Assembly (NCBI RefSeq): GCF_004345665.1
Contig: NZ_SLWR01000004.1
Span: 248,001-312,000 of the forward strand
Reading direction: 5' to 3'
Length of the DNA stretch: 64,000 nt
Source: Kribbella antiqua
GTDB taxonomy: Bacteria; Actinomycetota; Actinomycetes; Propionibacteriales; Kribbellaceae
Below the pieces are notes generated by a model. The model saw only the letters and a program-made list of their open reading frames with translations. It was not told the origin of the DNA and ran no database searches. Within the stretch, counting starts at the first letter, position 1; the number at the start of each line of letters is the position of its first letter. A program made the position numbers and the translations under genes. Positions 53,184 to 62,559 of this stretch are shown here, piece by piece.

Positions 53184-56164
53184 CTTCCGCTGAGCCGGGA
53201 TGCGGGCAGGCGTTCCTCGAGCCGTGCCAACTCGGCGCCGAACTCGCCGAGGACCCGGGCACGCGCCGCCTCCACGGTCGCGTCCTGACGCCGTACGTCC
53301 CGTCGTTCCTTGCCTGCGGCCCGGATCTCGTCAACCCGCGCGCCGGCCATCCAGTCGAGGAACATGCCGGCGACCTCCCGGCCGGCGGATCCTCCGACGA
53401 CCTCCTGAAGTCGTTGCCGCAGCGCGGCACCCGCGGGCAGGTTGAGGAACGCAGCCATCGAGAACCGCGGCTCCTGCCGGGATCGGGCATCCGCCGCCAA
53501 CTGCCGTCGGGTGGCTGGATCCAGCGACAGCTCCACTTGCCGGAAGAGATCGGGAAGGATCGCGGTGAGCGGTACCTCGACGTTGGTCGGATGGACTTCG
53601 CCGTTGGGCAGCTTCAGGATCCGGCCGTCGGTGGCCATCTGGGCGAAGTCCGGCCCGACTGCGCTGACCGGGATCAGCCGGATGATCCGGTCGGCCCAGC
53701 TGTGCGTTTCGACGAGCGCCTTCAGCTGCGCCGAGTTCATCAGGGCGTCGCGGACAATGCTCAGCCGAAGGTTGTCGTCGGCACCGGCCGGCTCGCCGAA
53801 CCCGCGGATCAGGTCCCACTTGGTCAGGACGAAATGGATCGGGCACGTCGCTCCGGCCATGATTCCGGTCATCGGCTGGATGGAGCTGCGGAAGTACCGC
53901 CGGCCCGCGGGCTCACCACGCAGGAACTGGAGGACACGGTAGCCGTCCAGCATCCCCAGCAACCCGTGGGCGCTGCGGATCCGTGCCTCCAGATCGCTGA
54001 GCGCGATCGAGCCTGCCGCCTGCTCCGACTCCAGCAGTTCACCGGCGTAGTCGAGGTAGCTGATCTTGAAGACCTGGTGCTTGGTGCCTTGATCGAACGA
54101 CACACAGTCGAAGACGAGCTCGCGGGTCTCGCCCGTTCGCGTTCCGGCCGGCCACGGTTCGGTGGTGTCGCTCACCTCGTCGAACACCTTGCTGAGATAG
54201 ATCCGCTGCGCGGCGGCGGTCTCGAGAAAGTACGACCGGGTGGCGGTCGGCACATTCACGGTGTGGAACATGCTGGACAGGTAGACGGTCTTCCCCGACC
54301 CCGCGATGCCTAAGGCAACGACCCGGAAGTGCGGCACGACGGAGCGGTCGTGGTCCTCGGCAACAGTACGTCGTACTGGAGCCGCTGCGACGGGCGCGAA
54401 GACCTGCGGGCGGAGCGCGAACGCGTGGATGGTGCCGCCGAACATCACCAGCAGGTTCAGCAACACGCCGGCCGGGTTCTCCTGGCTCGTGAGCGCGCCC
54501 CCGACCACCGTGAGGACGGCATACCCGGCCGCCACGAGCCAGAGGTAGGGCTTCTTCAGTCGACCGGCGGCATGCGCGAATGGCACGAAGGCGAGAAGGC
54601 TGAACGACAGCAGAGGAATCAGAGCCCAGAGGACTGTGAGGGTGTCACTGGCTGCCGACCTGCGAGCAGCGACCGGCTCGACCGGCGGCGGTGCTCCGGC
54701 GGCTGGCGGCACATACACTGCGCGACGAATCTCCGGCTGTGGCTGTGGTGGCGCCTGCACCACCACGGGCTCCGCAACCTTCAACGGCTCCGGCGCCGCG
54801 TTCACCACCGGCTCCGGCGTCACGTTCACCGCCGGCTCCGGCGTCGCGGACGCCGCCGCCACAGGTTCCGGGGCTGCGTCCACAACGGGTTCCGGGGCCT
54901 CGTCGGCCTCTAGAGCCTCGTCGGCTGGGACGACCGTGATGTTCACCGGGAGGTCGAGCTCGCCCGTGGGGCCCTTCAGGTTAACGGTTCCGGACGCGGT
55001 CGCCCGGGTGTCGACGGAGATGTCGAAGCCCTCGTCGGTCTCCTGGACGTGGATCCAGGCCGCCGAGGCATGCGGCGTGCAAAGGTGCGCAACCGGCGGC
55101 CCCAGCAGCCGTACGACGCGATGCGGCGCCTCCGCACCCTGCGAAACCGAGCCGAACGACAGTTCCGTCTCGCTCGGCTGCAGCACGGCTTCCCGAAGAG
55201 CAGCCTGAGCCGGCTCGGCGACGTACTGGATGTCCGTCCGGGCGATCTCCACCAGCGCCTCGTACGCCCCGACGGCCGCCTCGAGCTTGTCGCTGAGCAG
55301 CCGATTCCGCAGTTCACTCACCGCACCGAGGCGGGAGAACATGCTGGAGTCCGTCATCGCCGCCTGCAGGTCCGCGGGAATCGGCTGCGGCTTGATCCGC
55401 CGCCGGCGACTCCGGGCGACGTACAGCTCGCCCTGCATCTCCACGGTCCGGCTCGGAGTCTGGTGCGGCGTCTGCGCCTGGACGCGATCGAAGACGTAGT
55501 CGTACAACTCGTTCAGCGAAACCCAGCCGTCTTCGTCCCGGTCGGCATCACCCGTCGCGAGCCCTTCGACCAGCGCGGTCGTGAACACCGACGGCCGCAG
55601 GCTGTTGTCGTCGGCAAGCTGATCGCCTTCGAAGGCGTACTCGATCGAGTTCGAGGCCGTGATGACCGCCCGCCCACGACCACCGCCCGTCCGCTCCGGG
55701 AAGCTGTCCAGCACGTTCACATCGCCGGTCGACCGAACCGCCATCCCCTTGCCGAAAGCGCCGCCGTAGCAGCAATCCAGCAGCAGTACGACGCTCCGCG
55801 ACCGGCTGGCCTGCATGCACCCGCGGACGAAATCCGCCGAGATCGCCGTCGAGCTCAGCCGGTGCGGCCTGGTGTTGCGCGCCGCGAAGTAGAGCTCGCC
55901 CGACTCGCTCTTCAGCCCGTGACAGGAGAAGTGCAGCAACAGCACGTCGTCCGGCCGGCTCTCCGCGAGCAGGTCCTCGATGTGCGTCTGGATCACGTAC
56001 GACGGCTCGTTCCGAACCGTCTGCACGTCGAAGCCGCCGATCTGCCCGTCGCCGAGCACCCGCGCCAGCGCTTCGGCGTCAGCGGCCGGTGACCTCAGGT
56101 GCCGGAGGCCCTCGTGGTCGTACTCGTCGTTCGCGACGATGAGAGCCCTGCGCCGGCCGTCCAT
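53180..56164 (-). CDS. Caspase-beta-sandwich-transmembrane-GTPase fusion protein
   Basis: A 994-residue protein. Residues 1-250: caspase/C14 protease with catalytic His82 (LLLHFSCHG) and Cys132 (LLLDCCYGGA), including a perfect 12-residue EF-hand loop at 208-219 before ELYDYVFDRV. About 330-412: beta-sandwich (ELSFGSVSQGAEAPHRV). About 415-480: E/P/A repeats. About 508-584: three transmembrane helices. From 612: P-loop GTPase with GIAGSGKT (619-626), DYAG (705-708) and TKWD (781-784), resembling the double-GTPase class of conflict systems. Both ends of the chain are probably cytoplasmic if the helix number is even, so topology needs testing. ATG 56164 is preceded by GGGGAGGGG and shares a base with the EACC1 stop. 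Predicted GTP-switched suicide protease. Confidence 0.85.
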   Translation of the reverse strand: MDGRRRALIVANDEYDHEGLRHLRSPAADAEALARVLGDGQIGGFDVQTVRNEPSYVIQTHIEDLLAESRPDDVLLLHFSCHGLKSESGELYFAARNTRPHRLSSTAISADFVRGCMQASRSRSVVLLLDCCYGGAFGKGMAVRSTGDVNVLDSFPERTGGGRGRAVITASNSIEYAFEGDQLADDNSLRPSVFTTALVEGLATGDADRDEDGWVSLNELYDYVFDRVQAQTPHQTPSRTVEMQGELYVARSRRRRIKPQPIPADLQAAMTDSSMFSRLGAVSELRNRLLSDKLEAAVGAYEALVEIARTDIQYVAEPAQAALREAVLQPSETELSFGSVSQGAEAPHRVVRLLGPPVAHLCTPHASAAWIHVQETDEGFDISVDTRATASGTVNLKGPTGELDLPVNITVVPADEALEADEAPEPVVDAAPEPVAAASATPEPAVNVTPEPVVNAAPEPLKVAEPVVVQAPPQPQPEIRRAVYVPPAAGAPPPVEPVAARRSAASDTLTVLWALIPLLSFSLLAFVPFAHAAGRLKKPYLWLVAAGYAVLTVVGGALTSQENPAGVLLNLLVMFGGTIHAFALRPQVFAPVAAAPVRRTVAEDHDRSVVPHFRVVALGIAGSGKTVYLSSMFHTVNVPTATRSYFLETAAAQRIYLSKVFDEVSDTTEPWPAGTRTGETRELVFDCVSFDQGTKHQVFKISYLDYAGELLESEQAAGSIALSDLEARIRSAHGLLGMLDGYRVLQFLRGEPAGRRYFRSSIQPMTGIMAGATCPIHFVLTKWDLIRGFGEPAGADDNLRLSIVRDALMNSAQLKALVETHSWADRIIRLIPVSAVGPDFAQMATDGRILKLPNGEVHPTNVEVPLTAILPDLFRQVELSLDPATRRQLAADARSRQEPRFSMAAFLNLPAGAALRQRLQEVVGGSAGREVAGMFLDWMAGARVDEIRAAGKERRDVRRQDATVEAARARVLGEFGAELARLEERLPASRLSGR
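54780..54915 (-). repeat. Degenerate E/P/A-rich coding repeats in the caspase-GTPase linker
   Basis: Imperfect tandem units encoding APEPVV(D/N)AAPEP and related peptides (residues about 422-466). They form a flexible linker between the beta-sandwich and the membrane helices. Confidence 0.7.
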
Positions 56165-56553
56165 CACCCCTCCCCGGAGCCGGCGTGCCTGCTCACGAAC
56201 AACTCGATCAGCCTGGTCTGTTCGCTGGCACTGACCTCCGACAGTTCGAGTACGTCGCCCTCGAGCTCCAGCCGGACCGTCCGTTTGACACCGCCGCCGC
56301 CGCGCGCCAGCCAGGCCCTGATCGCGGCCACCACCTTGCGCACGCTCTGCGCGCCCTCGGTGAACGTGACCAGCAGGCCGCCGATCGCGAGCGCATCGAT
56401 CGCCCGCGTTCCCGGCGGCGGTTCGCCGGCCGGCAACGCTTTGACGTCCTCGACATCCAGCTGGAGCAACTCCTGCCGGAGATAGCCGGTCAGCTGGTCG
56501 AGACGCTCGGCATCCGCGCCGGCCTCGGCGAGTTGAACTCGCAACTCCCCCAC
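56164..56553 (-). CDS. EACC1-like effector-associated small protein
   Basis: A 129-residue protein matching the effector-associated constant component (EACC1) pattern: helical N-terminus, a Gly-rich hydrophobic helix (AIDALAIGGLLVTFTEGAQSV followed by RKVVAAIRAWLAR) and a C-terminal beta-alpha unit (KRTVRLELEGDVLELSEVSASEQTRLIELFVSRH). EACC1 proteins accompany caspase or trypsin effectors in actinobacterial conflict systems. GTG 56553 is preferred (AAGGGGG upstream) over the longer frame. First gene of the operon; its TGA overlaps the caspase ATG. Confidence 0.8.
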   Translation of the reverse strand: MGELRVQLAEAGADAERLDQLTGYLRQELLQLDVEDVKALPAGEPPPGTRAIDALAIGGLLVTFTEGAQSVRKVVAAIRAWLARGGGGVKRTVRLELEGDVLELSEVSASEQTRLIELFVSRHAGSGEG

Positions 56554-56660
56554 GATGGAACCCCCTTGGTCCGCCCCAGGCACCACCGCAAGCCCCCATA
56601 CGCGGCGTCACCTCACTGTCACCCAGATTAGACCTCTGAGCGCTGACACGGCTATGAGAA

Positions 56661-56692
56661 AACCGGAACCCGGGGGTGCCCGGATTCCGGTT
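56661..56692 (-). terminator. Terminator downstream of the dioxygenase pseudogene
   Basis: AACCGGAA-C-CCGGG pairs with CCCGG-A-TTCCGGTT (one mismatch). On the minus strand it is followed by TTTTCTC, and it starts 8 bp beyond the TGA at 56700-56702. Confidence 0.75.
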
Positions 56693-56699
56693 TGCCCGA

Positions 56700-56990
56700 T
56701 CAGGCAGTCGGCGTTGCGGTCGGTGCGCCCGTCGGAGGTGTCCCGGTCGGCGCGTCGATGGGTGGTGTGCCGGTTGGCGGCGTACGGCGCCTTCGCCAGG
56801 TAGGCGGCCTTGAACTCCTCGGTGAAGTAGAGCTGGGAGGTGAACTCGTAGGGGTTGCCGTCGGTCCCGGTGCTACGGATCTTCACGTGGGTGTGACACT
56901 TGCTCCCGGCAACGGCCTGCACGTCTTGCCGTCGATTTGCAGCACCCGCAGTACGAGCGTCAGCGTCGCACCCTCCGACACCGTACGAGA
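56700..56990 (-). pseudogene. Intradiol ring-cleavage dioxygenase, decayed
   Basis: Minus-strand remnants in three frames: VSEGATLTLVLRVL then KTCRPLPGA (the family's N-terminal core strand) stops in frame, then, in another frame, CHTHVKIRSTGTDG and YEFTSQLYFTEEFKAAYLAK (the C-terminal core with one iron-ligand-type His motif), then a TPPTGAPTATPTA tail in a third frame ending at 56700. The central region with the iron-binding Tyr and His residues is deleted near 56903. Known relatives cleave catechol-type rings or are secreted homologues. Confidence 0.65.
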
Positions 56991-57059
56991 GAAGACGCTA
57001 GAAACGATCGCTGTGAAGACCCCTCGACTTTCCTGGCAGAACCCGGTGAATGGGCACAC

Positions 57060-57635
57060 TCACGGTTGGATCGCGCAGGCGACGGCGAGGATTCGCTCGC
57101 GGACTTCGGCGACATCACCAGTGCCGTCGACTTCGTGGAGCAGGTCGCGTTCGCCGTACAGGCTGACCAGCGGGACGGTTTGGTCGGCGTACACCTGGAG
57201 GCGGCGCCGGATGACGTCCTCGGTGTCGTCGGACCGGTGCTCGATCTTGGCCCGGTGCAGCAGCCGCCGGACCAAATCCTCCTGATCGACCAGCAGTACG
57301 ACGGCCGCGTCCAGAACGCGGCCCTGGTCGGTCAGGAGCTTGTCCAGTACGGCGGCTTGGTCGAGCGTGCGCGGATACCCGTCGAGGAGGAACCCGGGGC
57401 GGGCATCGTCCGCGGCCAGGCGGTCGCAGACCATCGCGTTGGTCACCTCGTCGGGCACGTACTCACCCGCGTCCAGGTAGCCCTGCGCGGTCCGCCCGAG
57501 CTCGGTCCCGGCCGCGACCTGGGCCCGGAAGATGTCCCCCGTCGAGACGACCGGCACGCCGAGCTTCCCGGCGAGCAGTTCCGCATGGGTGCCCTTGCCG
57601 GCCCCAGGCGGCCCCATCAGGACGACTGTCGTCAC
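57060..57635 (-). CDS. adk: Adenylate kinase (probable second copy)
   Basis: A 191-residue adenylate kinase (ATP + AMP to 2 ADP): P-loop VVLMGPPGAGKGTHAELLA, AMP-binding VVSTGDIFRAQV and FLLDGYPRTLDQA, and RRLLHRAKIEHRSDDTEDVIRRRL with the short LID typical of actinobacterial enzymes. GTG 57635 is chosen for GGAGGG upstream. The housekeeping adk of actinobacteria lies in the secY ribosomal-protein operon, so this isolated gene is probably a paralogue; that cannot be checked in this window. Confidence 0.88.
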   Translation of the reverse strand: MTTVVLMGPPGAGKGTHAELLAGKLGVPVVSTGDIFRAQVAAGTELGRTAQGYLDAGEYVPDEVTNAMVCDRLAADDARPGFLLDGYPRTLDQAAVLDKLLTDQGRVLDAAVVLLVDQEDLVRRLLHRAKIEHRSDDTEDVIRRRLQVYADQTVPLVSLYGERDLLHEVDGTGDVAEVRERILAVACAIQP

Positions 57636-57754
57636 TCTGTGCCCTCCTGACTCCCAGTAAGTTTCCCCAGGGTAGGCGAGCTTTCGCCCCCGCGATACGT
57701 CGTACATCACCCTGAGCCATTGACCTCCGCCACACCCGCCCGGGGACAACGGTG

Positions 57755-58138
57755 TCAGTGTGTAAGGAGGTCCCAGGTGGACAGACAGAACGGATGCCCG
57801 GCCGGGTCGGCGAACACCAGGCAATGGTCGACGTTCGGCTGATGGTCGTACCTCGTCGCTCCGGCGGCGATGACCCGCGCCTGCGTGGCGGCCAGATCGT
57901 CGACGAAGAAGTCGAGATGCATCTGGATCGGCGTCGACGGATCCGGCCAGGTCGGCGGCACGTAGGCCGGATCGGACTGGAAGTCGATCCGCCCGCCCGG
58001 TCCGTCCACCGTCGCCCAGACCGGATCGACGTACACGATCCGTCCGCCGGTGATCTCGGCGTAGAAGGTCGCCAGCGCGACCGCGTCGGGGCAGTTCAGT
58101 GTCGGCGAGCTGAGGCGGATGCGGTCGGACACCGTCAC
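57755..58138 (-). CDS. VOC-family protein
   Basis: A 127-residue VOC/glyoxalase-fold protein: SSPTLNCPDAVALATFYAEITGG, MHLDFFVDDLAATQARVIAAGATR and CLVFADPAGHPFCLSTWD. GTG 58138 overlaps the stop of the YCII gene by four bases (GTGA), so the two are co-translated. Substrate unknown; VOC-YCII pairs are common in actinobacteria. Confidence 0.88.
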   Translation of the reverse strand: MTVSDRIRLSSPTLNCPDAVALATFYAEITGGRIVYVDPVWATVDGPGGRIDFQSDPAYVPPTWPDPSTPIQMHLDFFVDDLAATQARVIAAGATRYDHQPNVDHCLVFADPAGHPFCLSTWDLLTH

Positions 58139-58506
58139 ATCACCGGGCGGAGTTCGATGACGTCGCCGGGGCTGGCGAAGCGGGTGGCCAGTTCCTCGGC
58201 GCGTTCGCGGGTCTCGCAGTCGATCAGGAAGAACCCGGCCAGCTGCTCCTTCGTCTCGGCGTACGGGCCGTCGGTCGTCACCGGACCGCCCGCGCCCCAC
58301 CGGTAGACGCTCGCCGACTCCGGTGCGTCCAGCGCCTCCGCTACGACGAACTCGCCGGCGGCCGACATCTCGCCCAGCAGCTCCTCGAACTCCTTCTCCA
58401 TCCGCTCGCGCTGATCCGCCGCCAGCGCCCGCCCCTCGGCGGTGTAGTTCCCCGTCGGGTGCCCCCACGGCTGCGGATTGGAGTGGATCAGGATCACGTA
58501 CTTCAT
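58135..58506 (-). CDS. YCII-related (DGPF) domain protein
   Basis: A 123-residue YCII-like protein: MKYVILIHSNPQPWGHPTG, AAGEFVVAEALD, VTTDGPYAETKEQLAGFFLIDCETRERAEELATRF. The ferredoxin-like alpha/beta fold is typical of DGPF-domain proteins, which often accompany sigma-factor-like regulators. ATG with GGGAGG upstream; first gene before the VOC gene. Confidence 0.9.
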   Translation of the reverse strand: MKYVILIHSNPQPWGHPTGNYTAEGRALAADQRERMEKEFEELLGEMSAAGEFVVAEALDAPESASVYRWGAGGPVTTDGPYAETKEQLAGFFLIDCETRERAEELATRFASPGDVIELRPVM

Positions 58507-58663
58507 GACAACCTCCCGCGTTTGTTCCAGTACGCCGTACTGCGTCTGCACCCGCAACGTCGGAGCCGGGGTCAGCCTCTCGACATCTGTCACATCCGGG
58601 CGGCGAGATCCGTCGCAAGGACGAGGACCCCGGAGGCGGGTCCGCGGACAAGCGGAGGATCTC

Positions 58664-59422
58664 GTGGGCACGATGTTGGTGACTGGTGGTACCGGGACGC
58701 TGGGGCGGCAGGTGGTGCCTCTGGTGCAGGCAGCTGGGTGGAAGGTACGGGTGCTGAGCCGGAGCGCGACAGACCGTGGCGACGGCGTCGAGTACGTCGC
58801 GGCCGATCTGCTGAAAGGTGATGGGATCGACGCCGCGCTCGAGGGTGTCGAGGTCGTCGTACATCTGGCGGGTGGACCGAAGGGGGACGACGTCGGTACG
58901 CGGAACCTGGTGCAGGCGGCGGAGCGGGCCGGCGTACGGCATCTGGTGCACATCTCGGTGACGGCCGTGGATCAGTTGCCGTTGACCTACTTCAAGGCCA
59001 AGCTCGGCGCGGAAGAGGCCGTGCGGGGATCGTCGGTGCCGTGGACGGTCCTGCGGGCGGCGCAGTTCCATGACTTCGCGTGGAACACGCTCGCGGCGAT
59101 GACGAAGCTGCCGGTGCTGCCGATGCCTGGCGGGCTGCGGCTGCAGCCGGTGGATGCGCGCGACGTCGCGGACCGGCTGGTCGAGCTGGCGCTGGGTGAG
59201 CCGGCTGGTCTGGTGCCTGACATCGTCGGGCCGAAGGTGTACAGCCTGGGTGAGCTCGCCCGCGACTACCTGGAGGCGACCGGCAAGCGCCGGCTGTCGC
59301 TGCCGATCCGGGTGCCCGGCAAGGCGGGCAAGGTGTACCGCTCCGGCGGAAACCTGACCGTCACCGGCGCAACCGTCGGCACGCGTACCTGGGAAGACTT
59401 CGTCGCAGCGCACCCCCGCTGA
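58664..59422 (+). CDS. NmrA-like NAD(P)-binding protein (atypical SDR)
   Basis: A 252-residue atypical [25 protein letters not shown] is the dinucleotide motif, then [15 protein letters not shown] and [28 protein letters not shown]. The Tyr of a classical YxxxK is replaced by YFKAK spacing, as in NmrA/TMR types, which may reduce or merely sense NAD(P). GTG 58664 has GGAGG six nt upstream. Divergent from the YCII gene. Confidence 0.88.
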   Translation: MGTMLVTGGTGTLGRQVVPLVQAAGWKVRVLSRSATDRGDGVEYVAADLLKGDGIDAALEGVEVVVHLAGGPKGDDVGTRNLVQAAERAGVRHLVHISVTAVDQLPLTYFKAKLGAEEAVRGSSVPWTVLRAAQFHDFAWNTLAAMTKLPVLPMPGGLRLQPVDARDVADRLVELALGEPAGLVPDIVGPKVYSLGELARDYLEATGKRRLSLPIRVPGKAGKVYRSGGNLTVTGATVGTRTWEDFVAAHPR

Positions 59423-59486
59423 GCTGCTTGGGGCTTCCCCGGCGAGCGGGCTTCCGCTACGGACGGGTGGAGGCGATGCTTGGCGC

Positions 59487-62165
59487 ATGGCGATGGTGGG
59501 GCGCCGGGGGGAAGTACTGGCGCTGCGGGGGTGGCTGGACGAGGCTCGCGCGGGACGCGGGCGGCTTGTCCTGTGCACGGGCGAGGCGGGCATCGGCAAG
59601 ACGCGACTCGCCCAGGAGGTCGCCGGGCTGGCGCTGGCCCAAGGAGCCGCCGTCGCCTGGGGCCGATGCGCCGAAACGGAAGGTGCACCGGCCTACTGGC
59701 CCTGGCGGCAAGTACTACGAACTCTCGACCTGGACGCAGATCAGGTCCTCTCCGGCGACGACCGCTTCAAGCTTTTCGAAGAAGTCACCGATGCGGTACG
59801 ACGAGCAGCCGGCGACCGCGGCCTGGTCGTCATCATCGACGACATCCACCGCGGCGACGAACCATCCGTGCTGGTTCTGCGCCATCTCGCACAGCAACTC
59901 CCGGATCTCCCGGTCCTGCTCCTGGCGACCGCCCGCGACTCCGCCGAGCTGGGCGAACTGTCCATCGCCGAACGCCTCGACCTGCACACCCTCGATCTCG
60001 CCGAAGTGGCCGAACAGTTGTCACCGGCAACTACCGACACCGGTCTGGCGACGACCGTCTACGAGATCACCGGCGGCAATCCGCTGTTCGTCCGCGAACT
60101 CGCCCGCGCGATCGCCGACGGCTCCTGGCGCCCGGACCGCCCGCCACGCTCGGTACTGGAGATCGTCGCCGCCCGGCTGAACCAGGTCACCGATGACTGC
60201 CGCCGCCTCGTGCAGGCCGCCGCGATCGTCGGGCGGGATTTCCGGCTGCCGGTAGTTGCCGCGACGCTGCAACAATCCCCCGACGAGTGCCTTCCGTTGC
60301 TGGACGAAGCGATCACCCGCGGCTTCGTCGAGCGCGTCGACACCGGCTTCCGCTTCGTCCATGCACTGGCCCGCGACGCGGTCGAGACCTCGTTGTCGAC
60401 CACCGATCGCATCGCGCTGCACCGCGCTGTGGCCGCAGCGCTGGAGGAGCTCGACGAGCATCCCGCCGCGATCGCCAGCCACCACGCGGTGCTCGCGCAG
60501 TACAGCGATGGGACGACCGCGCGAATGTGGCTGCTGCGCGCGGCGGAGGACGCCGTACGTCGGCTTGCTTATGAGGAAGGCGTTCGGCTGTATCGCGAGG
60601 CACTGACGACCCGGCCGCTGGCTGAATCCGAGCGCTGCGAGATCTTGATTGCTCTGGGCAAGGCCGCGTACCTCGCTGGTGATTTGCAGGCATGCTGTAC
60701 GGCGGCCGGCGACGCGGCGGCCGCGGCGCAGACTCCCGAGCAGGCGGCGGAGGCGGCACTCGTTCTCGAGGCGGTGCCCGATCCGGCGATCAACGCGACC
60801 GCCAGCCGATTGTGCGAGGAGGCGGTTGCCCAGAGCATCGATGCCGGACTGCGCGCGCGACTCCTTGCCCTCCGCAGCCATCTCGCGTTCTACGACGGCG
60901 AGCAGGGGCGCCTCGACGCACTGAGTTCGGAGGCGCTCACACTGGCTCGGAAGTGCAAGGACGATCGCGCTCTGATCGACGCCTTGCGGGCACGGCAGGA
61001 GGCCTGCCCCGGCCCGGCTGGTCGCACCGAGCGGTTGGAGCTCGCGGCGGAGATGCTCGAACTGGCCAAGCGGACGGACAATCCGCGCGCCGAGATGTGG
61101 GGCGAGATCTGGCGGATCGACGCACTGATCGAGAGCGGTCGCCTATCCGCCGCGGCTGAGGAACTCCCCCGCCTCCGCACCGCGGTGGACCGGCTCGGCG
61201 GACCGGTCGCGGCCTGGCATCACGACCGCATCGCCGCCTGTGTCGCCCAGGCGCGCGGCCGGTACGCCGACGCAGCGGCGCTGGCCCGTCGTGGCTTCGA
61301 CCGGATGCGCTCGGTCGAGCCTGCACCGGCGACCGGCGCCTACTTCGCACTCCAGATCGCGCTCGCCGGCCATGTCGGTGTCAGCGAGGAGATGGCAACG
61401 TTTGCTACGCAATCATTCGAGCCGCCGCCACGGTTCGTCACGATGGCGCTGCTGTCCCGCGCACACTTGTTGCTCTGTGCAAATTCTCCGGAGCGGGCGG
61501 AGACGTCGTACCGGCAAGCTGGTCCGATCGACAGTTGGTCGTTGCCGGCGTTCTTCGTGCTCCCGGGGTACGTGTACGCGACGCTCGCGTGTTGCGGCCT
61601 CGGTCGGTACGACGATCTCGTCGTACTGCTGGATCGGTTGCAGGAGTTTCGCGGTGAGCATGCCGTGGGCAACGGGGTCGCGTACATGGGGCCGGTGGAG
61701 TTGGCGATCGGCCGGGCCGGCGCGGCGCTCGGCCGATTGGATGCCGCGGTCAACGATCTGACCACGGCGGTCGAGCAGGCTTCGACCGCAGGTGCGGCCG
61801 GATTTGTTGCCGAGTCGCAGTATCACCTGGCCTTGACGCTGTTCACCCGCGATCGAGCCGGCGACCGCGCACAGGCGCGGCAAGTCGCCCTCCAGTCGGC
61901 GCAGTTGATCGCGTCACTCGGCATGACGGCGTACGCCGAACGCATCGACGTACTGCTGGGACGGCTGAACGGCGACACGGAACACGGGCTGAGCGTGCGC
62001 GAGCTCGAGGTCGCGGGCCTGGTCGCCGAAGGACTCACCAACCGGCAGATCGCAGCCCGGCTGGTGATCTCCGAACGCACCGCCCAGAACCACGTCCAGC
62101 ACATCCTCACGAAGCTGGGCTTCGCCACCCGCAGCCAGATTGCCGCCTGGTCCACCCGCAGATGA
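59487..62165 (+). CDS. LAL-type LuxR-family ATPase regulator
   Basis: An 892-residue large ATP-binding LuxR regulator (MalT/LAL type): Walker [16 protein letters not shown] near residue 32, Walker [16 protein letters not shown] near 115, a long TPR-like helical middle and a C-terminal helix-turn-helix [44 protein letters not shown]. It is an ATP-dependent activator responding to an unknown ligand. ATG with GGAGGCG about 10 nt upstream; other near ATGs exist. Confidence 0.92.
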   Translation: MAMVGRRGEVLALRGWLDEARAGRGRLVLCTGEAGIGKTRLAQEVAGLALAQGAAVAWGRCAETEGAPAYWPWRQVLRTLDLDADQVLSGDDRFKLFEEVTDAVRRAAGDRGLVVIIDDIHRGDEPSVLVLRHLAQQLPDLPVLLLATARDSAELGELSIAERLDLHTLDLAEVAEQLSPATTDTGLATTVYEITGGNPLFVRELARAIADGSWRPDRPPRSVLEIVAARLNQVTDDCRRLVQAAAIVGRDFRLPVVAATLQQSPDECLPLLDEAITRGFVERVDTGFRFVHALARDAVETSLSTTDRIALHRAVAAALEELDEHPAAIASHHAVLAQYSDGTTARMWLLRAAEDAVRRLAYEEGVRLYREALTTRPLAESERCEILIALGKAAYLAGDLQACCTAAGDAAAAAQTPEQAAEAALVLEAVPDPAINATASRLCEEAVAQSIDAGLRARLLALRSHLAFYDGEQGRLDALSSEALTLARKCKDDRALIDALRARQEACPGPAGRTERLELAAEMLELAKRTDNPRAEMWGEIWRIDALIESGRLSAAAEELPRLRTAVDRLGGPVAAWHHDRIAACVAQARGRYADAAALARRGFDRMRSVEPAPATGAYFALQIALAGHVGVSEEMATFATQSFEPPPRFVTMALLSRAHLLLCANSPERAETSYRQAGPIDSWSLPAFFVLPGYVYATLACCGLGRYDDLVVLLDRLQEFRGEHAVGNGVAYMGPVELAIGRAGAALGRLDAAVNDLTTAVEQASTAGAAGFVAESQYHLALTLFTRDRAGDRAQARQVALQSAQLIASLGMTAYAERIDVLLGRLNGDTEHGLSVRELEVAGLVAEGLTNRQIAARLVISERTAQNHVQHILTKLGFATRSQIAAWSTRR

Positions 62166-62213
62166 GTACCCCGGATGAGTGATCTGGCGGATTCCAGCTG
62201 GGCCGCGGGCTCC

Positions 62214-62219
62214 TAGCGT
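62214..62219 (+). promoter_or_regulatory. Probable -10 element (TAGCGT)
   Basis: TAGCGT about 45 bp before ATG 62265; transcription would give a short leader carrying the GGAGGAGG ribosome-binding site. Confidence 0.35.
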
Positions 62220-62264
62220 GATCGGTGTGGCCCATCCGGGCCGCACAGGATCGGAGGAGGAATC

Positions 62265-62558
62265 ATGCAGTGGATCGCAGTCGCCACCCCGCCGTTCGGG
62301 GCCATCGAGCAGTTCGACCAGGTGATGGAGCAGTTGGGCGCCGAGGAGCCGGAGGGCCTGGAGGCCAGGTACGTCGGCACGACCGACGACGGCCTGCGTG
62401 TCGTCACGCTGTGGAAGTCGAAGGAACACGCCGACCGGTTCTTCGCCAACCGCCTCGGCCCCGCCTTCGCCAAGGTCCTCGGCCCCGAACCGGCCGGCCG
62501 CCCCGAAATCCTCGGCATCGACGTCGCCCGCAGCTACACTCGCCAACCCGTCGGCTGA
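62265..62558 (+). CDS. Small hypothetical protein, dimeric alpha/beta-barrel-like
   Basis: A 97-residue protein (IAVATPPFGAIEQFDQVMEQLG, LRVVTLWKSKEHADRFFANRLGPAF) whose length and strand/helix pattern suggest a ferredoxin-like or antibiotic-biosynthesis-monooxygenase-like fold. No family certainty. Excellent GGAGGAGGAATC ribosome-binding site. It follows the LAL regulator and may be its target. Convergent with the DUF3800 gene, with no gap. Confidence 0.75.
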   Translation: MQWIAVATPPFGAIEQFDQVMEQLGAEEPEGLEARYVGTTDDGLRVVTLWKSKEHADRFFANRLGPAFAKVLGPEPAGRPEILGIDVARSYTRQPVG

Positions 62559-62559
62559 C

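Noticed and set aside
54780..54915. Possible CRISPR-like or regulatory repeat array
   Set aside because: The repeats are imperfect, in frame and encode the E/P/A linker of the caspase-GTPase; no spacers or cas genes exist in the window.
57755..59599. 614-residue minus-strand frame ending in the VOC protein
   Set aside because: Only the last 127 codons look like a protein; the rest is antisense to the SDR gene. The VOC start is set at GTG 58138, where it overlaps the YCII stop.
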